Below are positions 56,250 to 64,000 of a DNA stretch of 64,000 nt, piece by piece. The notes below the pieces were generated by a model. That model was given only the letters and a program-made list of their open reading frames with translations. It was not told where the DNA came from and searched no databases. The stretch is from Schistocephalus solidus (Eukaryota; Platyhelminthes; Cestoda; Diphyllobothriidea; Diphyllobothriidae). The stretch is from the NCBI GenBank assembly GCA_017591395.1, contig WEDG01003321.1:248001-312000 (forward strand), read 5' to 3'. The position numbers and the translations under genes were made by a program. How positions within the stretch are numbered: position 1 is the stretch's first letter; every line of letters begins with the position of its first letter.

Positions 56250-58900
56250 ATGCTGGCAGACGTTTATCGTAGAGACAATTATTCTGCAATACTACTGATT
56301 CTATTACCTCCTCTAGAGAATTCTGACGAACAGAATGGTACCTGGCAATAAATTCTAATAGCAGATGGTTATCAGCTGCTGGTGAACATACGGATACTCT
56401 ATGATGCGTTGTGTTGATAACATTCGATTGACGTATCCATGTCCAACTTGTATCCCGGCTTAACTGACACCCATGGCAGGAACCAGGACACTTAAATTGT
56501 CAGACGATGAAGATTTAAAGACTGGGGCACCGCACTAGTACACGGTATGGAGTGCTAATTAACAGGTTTGCCTTTATTTCAACTCTAGACGGCCGGAAAA
56601 ATATGACCAGGCTCCAGCAAGCACTCTTTAATTCATCTTTCCATGCCTACTAAATTGTATTTATGGAGGCAGGAAGTGAAGTCTTGAAACAGGAGTCGTA
56701 TGTTTTAACGGAACACTATACCCGTTGGCACCCTTTTTTACCCAGGTTTCGGATTGCCTTGGCGAGGTCCCCGAGGCAGCGAGATTCACAAAACAACCTT
56801 CAGGCTGGAGAAGGCCTAGACTGCTGACAGGTTTAGCACCAACACGGAGAAACTGTATAAAATACTGACAGCAGCACTTGAGCTCAACCAAGTCTGTTAG
56901 CACTATTACCTTAAACACAGACATCAGTTTAGGGACCTTAGCACTTGCTTTGTGTATGGAGTGGTATATTTTTATGTTTAACAGGAGTCTGAGGTGCGCT
57001 CCATGAAGGTATTCAATAGTTCCTAGGATATTCTCCATTTGAGTTTGCCAATGGCGGTTGTATTAATATTGGTTTGACAGAAACTCCAAAATTTTCGTTT
57101 ACATTCGAGAGATATCTACTACTGAGGTCATAATGGCAAAAAGCAGTTAGGTTACCTTGTTCTATCAAGTTAGGCACGAGTAAGTAATAAGTAATTGAAA
57201 TGACTCACCTTGGCTAGTTGTTCTATTCATACAAAGCAGCAACGAACCACTACACTGGACTTTTATTCCAGCTTAGCAAAGTATTGATGGACATAGCAAT
57301 GGAGAAAATAAGTCCATCGCTTAAGACCAAATAATTTTTAGCGTAGAATTATCTAATTTCACAAATTTCTTACTTACATTAGGCAGTGGTATTGATCAAT
57401 GGCCAGAAAATCAACGAAACAGACTAATTTAAGCTATCGATTTAAGTAAACTGAGTACACAAAACTTAAACTTTGCTAGCAATAAGTTCATATTCTCTTT
57501 GAAATTCACTTAAGCAAGAACTGTATGCAAAAAATTGTCATATTATGGAATCTAACTCGGTCATACTCCTTTAAAAGTTGATCATTGATATCCGTGTATC
57601 ATAAAAATGTTCAATAGCATTGGTATATAAACAGCATTAACTAAGTGGCATATCAAAGCAAATTGCAACTCTTAGCTTTTCTATCATTTTGGAAATAGAA
57701 ACAGTGCTTTTGGAGTTCTCTATTCGTTCCCTTAATTCTATGTGGATTCACTTCCTACCACGCTTATGCCATAGTAAAGACGTAGCAGCAAAATCATCGA
57801 AAAATAATTTTTTCAATGAGTGCACAATTATATTACTTAAATGTATCCGTTAGTCTTTACAGATTGATCCGAAAACTTGTCCCACATAAAAAGCCCTTAA
57901 AATCTCAATAAAGAAGAGCTGGAAAATCTGCGCAACCACAAATCTTTTTCCCCGTGAAAAGGGGGATAATTAGTACAACTTTTGTTAAAGATTTTGTATA
58001 TTTCTGTTTTAGCAAACGCTATGCAATTTCTTTAATTGTATAATTTTACCAATTTGCCTTTGATAGGGGAAGTCGCAAGGCTACGTTTAAAAAAAATCAA
58101 GTTGCTTTGCTCACTGCACAAGATTACTTGCTATGAACCTCCATTAGTTTCTTGAGCCTTACAATATTCCATAAGTAAATTGAATAGTGCCAGTACCGGT
58201 ACCGTTAAGTGTACAGAAAAGCATTTTCGAGCACTAAAGTTCAAAAAGAGCTCCATTAGTGGCCTGGAAATAAAAATGCGTCCTAGTTTGGTGTACTCCC
58301 AACGAATCTGTCACAAACCTAGTCAAAAAGCGATTAACGACGTGTCGCGTGATATGGCAATGCTCCGAACTGTGATTCAAATGATTTGTGTGGGCTTCAT
58401 TTATCGGACATTTTCGTTTATCTGGTGCGAGTAATAGACAATGCCTTTTGAAACCCTATTGTTTATATGCCATTTTGTCAAATAAATATGCCTGAATTTA
58501 AAAATAAAAATATTTGCGGAGAAACTCTGCCTGACCGATATTATAAGTGAGTAGTTCTAAAAACCTGACGGATGGATAGTTTGTAAAACAACCTAACCGC
58601 TTCATGAGGAGGAGCATCTTGGTTTTCTTATTTAACTAGAGCATTATCGTTTAAGTTTTATAAATCCGTCCTGCCTACGTTCAAAGCCATAAGGTAAATC
58701 AGAGTGGTTGCTCTCTGATTTATGCCCAAGTTCGGCCATAACGTTCCAATTAAAGGTGAGTATCCAATAATTTGACGTAGACTTCATCGAATGAAAATAA
58801 TTGAGAGAAAAAGAGTTTTAAAAAGATCATGAGGTGGTTTATTTTCTTATTAATAGGGAGTTCATTTCGCTTGCCTGGGATGTTAACTCATTTGTTTAAT
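56250..58900. other. Stretch without confirmed gene
   Basis: The minus ORF at 56661-57038 (125 codons) is GC-balanced and has tracts such as FLRVGAKPVSSLGLLQPEG, but no recognised domain. It is not called. The remainder is AT-rich. Confidence 0.3.
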
Positions 58901-61900
58901 TAAGCTTTTCTTCCCTTCGGTTTTTTAAGACCATCCATAACATATACGGTTTGAATCACCAGCTACCAGCTTTTGACTTAAGACTGAAGTTATGACATTT
59001 GAATCCCATTTAAGTTCATTTTCTTTATGGTCTGCGATATTTGGCTTGTAACCAGCCTATTTAACCCTATGTTACACATACTACAACAGGTAGCCAGCTG
59101 AACATTTGCATACGAAAATTTTATCCACTAGGAGTACATTTGGCTTCTGTGGGAACCTCACCCTAAGGAAGGCAAAGATAGCCAGTGGAATTAAAAAGCA
59201 CCCACTCACGAACCGTAAATCTTAACTATTTACATCCAAACTTATTTAAACCCTCCACCATTCAACTTACATATTTTAAGAGACTTTCTCTCGCAGTAAA
59301 CCCGCAGGGTTATCCACGTTTGCCTAGATTTGGAAAAATTGTTTCTTTTAATTTTGGCATGGATTCTGATGGCAGTATTTTAAAAGAAAGATCGTTTATT
59401 TAACGAGATTATCGCTTCCCTGGCTGAAGTTGGATTTTAATTTTCCAGGTAAGAAAACGTGCAGATCTTAGGTTATATCGAGTTGCAGTGGCTGCGAAAC
59501 ATGTATGAATTTCTCTATCAACTCGCATTTATTACTATGATCTGATATCAATAGGATTGCATCAGGCGTAAAGTGGTCTACACATATTACTAACATGCAT
59601 TAGAAGTGTAAAACATCAAAGCCTATAGACTATGGTTATTAAACGATGCAATACCCACGAGTGTATACCGAATGCAATTTAGGCTCGAATCAAGGTAAGT
59701 CGGGTTAAGCAAATGACGACAGCAGTTAGCCGGCTTAAAACCTGGCACTGCAGCTCCCCTTGTAATCAGAAATGAATGATTTTTACGTCTTGCTCACAAT
59801 TTAAATGTAACCAGTTGGTGGCCAGTTTTTCCATCCTTGTAAGATTCATGATAGTGTCCAAAAACAGCATTTGCGCCATTCACCACTCACACGCATTGGA
59901 TTTTATCGATCTATCTTCGTACGATTAAATACAGTAGTCATTTTTCTTGAAGCTCCAGCCTGAAGTCCTCTTAAACAGTTACTAACCATGAGTGATCCAT
60001 ACTGAAAACTATTACGTACAGCGACAAAGGACATGAAAATATACCTTGATAACTCATTGCTCTTCGTCGCAAGAACAGTACGCTTGCAAGTGACCTTGAA
60101 ATTTATTATCCAAGATAATAGGGTGTAGCTGGTCACGACTAAAAGTAAGCTGAAATGGTAGATCCAGTTTTCCCTGTTTGTCGGCAATTCAGTAGCAATA
60201 TGAAATGTCCGAACTTTTAAATTTGTTGAGGTTTGATTATCTGACCAACTTTCCCCACTATATACAAATACCAGAATTAATGAAATAATTTCGGAGGTTA
60301 GGGCAAAGTCTGCCGGGAAAAGATCAGGCTGTGACAATATCCATCTTATTGTTGACATGCAAGTCCACCCCAAAATAACAAATATAGAAAGTTTTCAAAT
60401 GAACAAAGTCTTGTCTGAAGATATGGGTAACATGTAACTGCAGGTGTATTAAGTCTTGTATTCCATTCTTGAGAGGGGTCAGTTGCAACTACCGACTGCG
60501 AAATGTGGCCAGACATTTGCAGCACATTTTAGGAAACAAAACTCATCATATATTTTCTCTACAGCAACGGTCAAACTTGTGTGCACATTTATGAAAATAC
60601 GTATCGGTGCAAGATATTCGGAAAATTTTTGTGGTAGGTACTTAGCAGTGGCGCGCATCTGAAGGCTAGTCCGGTTGATTGGTGGGTAAACATTAGGCAG
60701 GCTCTAACCAAAAATGTTGTTCTGCGATCGCAAGAATCAACATCTCCAGCGAATACAAAGATTTCCTCATTTTTAGATTCATGTGTTGCTTTGTCAAAGA
60801 CACTTATAGAAAACCCCTCTGATCGGGCTTGGTCAGTGTGCAACGTTAAAAAATTTATCTAGGGTCTTCGATCACTTTGATCCTTTGCGTTGACACTGGA
60901 TGCAACTGATCCTATTATTTCAACAAGTGAGAGCGTTTGGAAGCTCTGTTTGTATTGTCAGAGGTTTACGGATTGATGAGTTTATTCAATAAAATGCTTC
61001 TTGATCCTACCTCCCAGACCAAATGTGAAGAGAGTCAAATATCGTCTTGATGCACATTTTATTAATCCGAATCCAGATGTTTTTAAAACTCAATGCGCAG
61101 ATTTAGGCAAGAAAAAAAAACTAGAAACTAACCAGAACCATTCTTTATGATGGTCATACACGTAAATGTGAACCTCCTTACAGAGCTGCCTTTATGCTAA
61201 AATTTAGTAAGTAAGGACACACGTTACCGTAAGAGTTAATTTTAAGGCCATGCTGGGGCCTATGGTTAGGGTTGGGGCTAATTCACTTTTATTTTAAAAG
61301 CTCAGCCATACTTATAAACTTTGAGTAAATATTACTTTTATTAAGAACTGCGTTACTGCTGTCGATCGATAAATGGATCTGATTTCTAAAAATCCAAAAT
61401 TCCTTGTCATAAAAGACAAAAAGGTAATCTTTAAAATTACCTTCGTACAGACCGAAAACTCCATTTGTGTAAGAGCATAAGGTTAATGTAGTCGAGTAGC
61501 ATGATGTCCAGCCCCTTGACTTCCAGTAAGTAGATTCCACTAATCTTCAGTCGGGAAGATAGATCTGAAGGTATGACTCTCACCTTCACAGCTATGAGTA
61601 GAATAATGAATTTCGGATGTTTTATAGCAGATGATTAAATGCTCATAACATATTTTTTTATCAATAAATGATCAATTTTACAATGCAAAACATGGCAGAT
61701 GGAAACATTTAGGCTATTTGGTTAATTGCCTTTGGAAAAAGAATGGATATTCCGTCAACTTCTTACTAAATCTGAGTGTTATTTCTTTTAGAGAAAAAAA
61801 TACACAAATAAGTTCACGCTTTTGGTAAATTTGTCTATAAACTGCTTAAGCATCCAGTTTTTCTGGTCAATACTGCCAAACATATTCATCAAATTTGAGC

Positions 61901-62990
61901 AAAGCGTGCCTTTAATATTCAAGTATATCTATGGAGTTTAAATAAATAAAAATTTAATCAAGCCGGATCATGCACGTCATTGATTTGATTTTTAACTCTG
62001 GAATTCCAAAGGTTAAAACTTGCGGCCGGGTGCCCTATAAAAGTCATTCATGTTTTGCCAAAATATCTTTAAGAATCTGACCTACAAATAAAAACAAGAA
62101 AATATTGAACTTAACTAAAACGGCTTTTCGCAATTTACTTGGCAATTGCCTGCATAATTTCAAGAATTGATCAAACAGAATATTTTAAACTTAGTTGGCA
62201 TGTAATGCATATTCTAAATGTGCTTTTAATATTTTCGATACTTCGCAAATATATTTAGACTTCTGTAAATGAACACAACTCATCTCAAACAGTACTTTCT
62301 GAATGGCATGTTGTACATATCTTAACAAAATATAGACCAGATGTGTGCAATACAAACATTATTATCTACATAAAAGCAAGTTTGCGCGAATCCTTTACAG
62401 CTAGTTCACTCAGTTTACTGAACTTTATTCGCATCTTTGTATCATTATTAATGCATCCTTCACCAGCAGTCCATTATCTACAATCTAGCACCATAGTTAT
62501 TTACCCATTCGTTCTTACTTTTCAAATAATAAAACAATTTTAACAGGCGCATAATTTTTCTGACATTTTTTGGTATTGCACCAAATCGATTTTCTTCTTT
62601 AGGGCTGTCTGATATAGCTTTAGAGTTCAAAGCATTCCGAACATAATTAATATCAATTTCGGTGAACTTAGGCATCACCTTCCTATCAAGTTTATTCACG
62701 TTTGCAGAAAAAATCAGCTGGGTTTATTTGGCTTTTACCTCGTCACTGAAATCCTTTCTTTATATTTCTCGACTGCATTTCGATATTGTTAAAATCCTTT
62801 CCTTCAATAAATGTAATGATATTACCTAAACGTCACAGATAACGTCAAACTGTTAAGGAAACGTTTAAAGAAAATAAATAAACTAGTGTGTTTACACTAT
62901 TTTACTTTTATATCCAAGTCCTATGTGATATTTACAAATATTTACTTATACTTGCAAAACCCCTCCCAAAATAACATGGTTAAATGAAAG
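58901..62990. other. Stretch without confirmed gene
   Basis: AT-rich, probably intron or intergenic. The 156-codon minus ORF at 59903-60373 contains two hydrophobic stretches but no ATG at a proper place and no family resemblance. A short telomere-like run (ggttagggttggggc, minus-strand unit) occurs near 61265-61280. Confidence 0.35.
61262..61282 (-). repeat. Very short telomere-like run
   Basis: tggttagggttggggct contains one exact unit and one near unit. It has a GC-richer left context (aaggccatgctggggcctat). Too short to be sure. Confidence 0.3.
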
Positions 62991-62997
62991 TTCAATG

Positions 62998-63543
62998 TTA
63001 AATAACAGGAATTAGATAAATAAACCAACCTCCGCTTGTGTGGGTCTCATAAAGCTGATTATCCGTCATAAAGTTGTCAATGTTCTTAACTGCATTTTCT
63101 TCCACTCCTTCAAGTAATCGTTGGCAATCGCGTGCGCCTTTCTTTTGAGCAGATCTAAGTTTATGGGATCTTTTAAATTTTCGTTCCCTTCCTGAGCCTC
63201 TAAGAACTTTCTTCAATTTTTCGTAAAATTGTTGTTGAGAGGTTTGGTCGTCAAATCCAATCTTGAGTTGTTGACTTTTAAATAGCAACCGCTTCTGTAG
63301 AAGCAATTGGTATTGTGGTGGAGGTTTGACGATCTGGGTTGAAGTGTCCTTTGATGAAGACCTATTTCTTCGCAGTTTCCAGCAGCGCTTATACATTTCG
63401 AGGGAAAATTTTAGCGTGCGCTCCTCTTCGTCAACGGCCTCATAGATTGGGTCATTAGGGTGCACAATTAAATTCAGTTTTTCATCCTCGAAGGTGAGTT
63501 CTAAAACAGCGTGTATCCATTCGCTAGGATGCTTTTCAAGTTT
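62998..63543 (-). CDS. Exon of an unrecognised gene
   Basis: After the acceptor gtgtttttttttag the frame opens at 63543 with KLEKHPSEWIHAVLELTFED and stays open for 181 codons to a stop at 62998. The residue use is clearly protein-like: WIHAVLEL, then IYEAVDEEERTLKFSLEMY, then a basic central part (LRGSGRERKFKRSHKLRSAQ) and an amphipathic C-terminal part (CQRLLEGVEENAVKNIDNFM). No signal peptide or membrane segment. I do not recognise the family. The true exon may end earlier, at the donor-like gcggag|gttggt near 63032-63027, since the last residues (GGWFIYLIPVI) look like translated intron. It is on the same strand as the PTB-domain gene but 7 kb away. There is no evidence that they belong together. 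Confidence 0.6.
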   Translation of the reverse strand, partial: KLEKHPSEWIHAVLELTFEDEKLNLIVHPNDPIYEAVDEEERTLKFSLEMYKRCWKLRRNRSSSKDTSTQIVKPPPQYQLLLQKRLLFKSQQLKIGFDDQTSQQQFYEKLKKVLRGSGRERKFKRSHKLRSAQKKGARDCQRLLEGVEENAVKNIDNFMTDNQLYETHTSGGWFIYLIPVI

Positions 63544-63909
63544 CTAAAAAAAACACACATTTGTTTTTAGGCTGGAATCCGGAGAAATTTAATCGAAAAC
63601 ATAATAAGTGTTTTAAAAAGCACTAACTGAGACAAGCGAGATCAGAGTTATTATTTTGTATTAATAATTATAAGCCGTTATCAGAGAGAAATATAGCACA
63701 CAGTGTAAAGAGATAATGGGATTCTAGCAAAGAGCTAAAAACGTATAATAAAACATTAATCGGACCACTTGAAAAGCAAAACTGAATTCCGTTTCGCTAC
63801 AAATTGTTATCAATATTAAACGGTACGCTGATTCAAGGTTGTAATTGATAACGATCAGTGTAAATATACACTTATATACACGGATTCATATTTTATCCCA
63901 ATCGTTTAC
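63544..63909 (-). other. Candidate 366-base intron
   Basis: Starts with gtaaacgatt and ends with tttttttttag on the minus strand. AT-rich. It joins two frames in phase, which supports it moderately. Confidence 0.45.
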
Positions 63910-63969
63910 CTTCGATGACGCGCTCCAAAGTATCCAGTACGGCAAAGTGCCATTATCGTTCAGAATATT
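63910..63969 (-). CDS. Candidate short upstream exon of the same unrecognised gene
   Basis: Twenty codons, NILNDNGTLPYWILWSASSK, end at an excellent donor (cgaag|gtaaacg). They join in phase with KLEKHPSEW at 63543 across a 366-base intron. Upstream of this the same frame reads a TGA at 63972-63970, preceded by coding-like residues (QAHVVFVDH). No AG acceptor lies between the TGA and the exon, so the exon as drawn has no valid 5' boundary. Confidence 0.35.
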
Positions 63970-64000
63970 TCAATGATCCACGAAAACTACATGCGCCTGG

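Noticed and set aside
59903..60373. 156-codon minus ORF with two hydrophobic stretches
   Set aside because: No good start, AT-driven residue use, no splice signals or family resemblance.

Overview
This is a eukaryotic, intron-rich, gene-poor and repeat-rich window. It is most likely from a flatworm, and probably a tapeworm of the Spirometra/Diphyllobothrium/Schistocephalus type. The case rests on three things: an RTE-like LINE whose protein I associate with cestode genomes, at least two families of Penelope-like elements (PLEs), and repeated degenerate runs related to the TTAGGG telomere unit. The species call is inference. No bacterial operon, phage, CRISPR array or rRNA gene was found.

Layout. 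500-3115 (-) is a broken RTE-like LINE that has lost the reverse transcriptase (RT) catalytic box. 3.8-4.2, 7.6, 19.2-19.5 and 27.1-27.5 kb hold copies of one GC-rich dispersed repeat. 5598-5993 (+) looks like the last coding exon of a receptor-type protein with a PDZ-binding C-terminus. 8.6 kb (-) holds a decayed hammerhead ribozyme of the kind carried by PLEs, and a fragment of the same repeat lies at 24.7 kb. tRNA-derived SINEs lie at 10.1, 19.6-20.3, 34.9-35.1 and 45.2-45.4 kb. A mariner remnant lies at 36.5-37.2 kb (-). 41.47-45.14 kb holds two PLE copies head to head, and 45.9-47.4 kb holds an older, different PLE. Most of the remaining 10-34 kb and 47-51.9 kb is AT-rich non-coding DNA, probably intron and intergenic sequence, with microsatellites and telomere-like repeats.

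Genes. Three regions look like real host exons. The clearest is on the minus strand at 51988-55279. One exon carries the end of an IRS-type PTB domain (DOK/FRS/IRS family) and a Grb2-type YxN site. Its splice phase matches exactly with a downstream serine-rich exon about 2 kb away. A possible 5' exon lies at 55975-56191. The minus-strand exon at 62998-63543 is clearly coding-like but I do not recognise its family. It may be joined to a short exon at 63910-63969, whose upstream frame contains a TGA. The 5598-5993 exon is on the plus strand. These genes do not form an obvious functional unit. The window is best read as exons of two or three large genes with transposon debris in and between them.

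No complete new system was found. The most interesting items are the ribozyme remnant, the inverted PLE pair whose two arms share the same nonsense codon, the PTB adaptor gene with a possible membrane segment in another frame, and the dispersed telomere-like repeat family.
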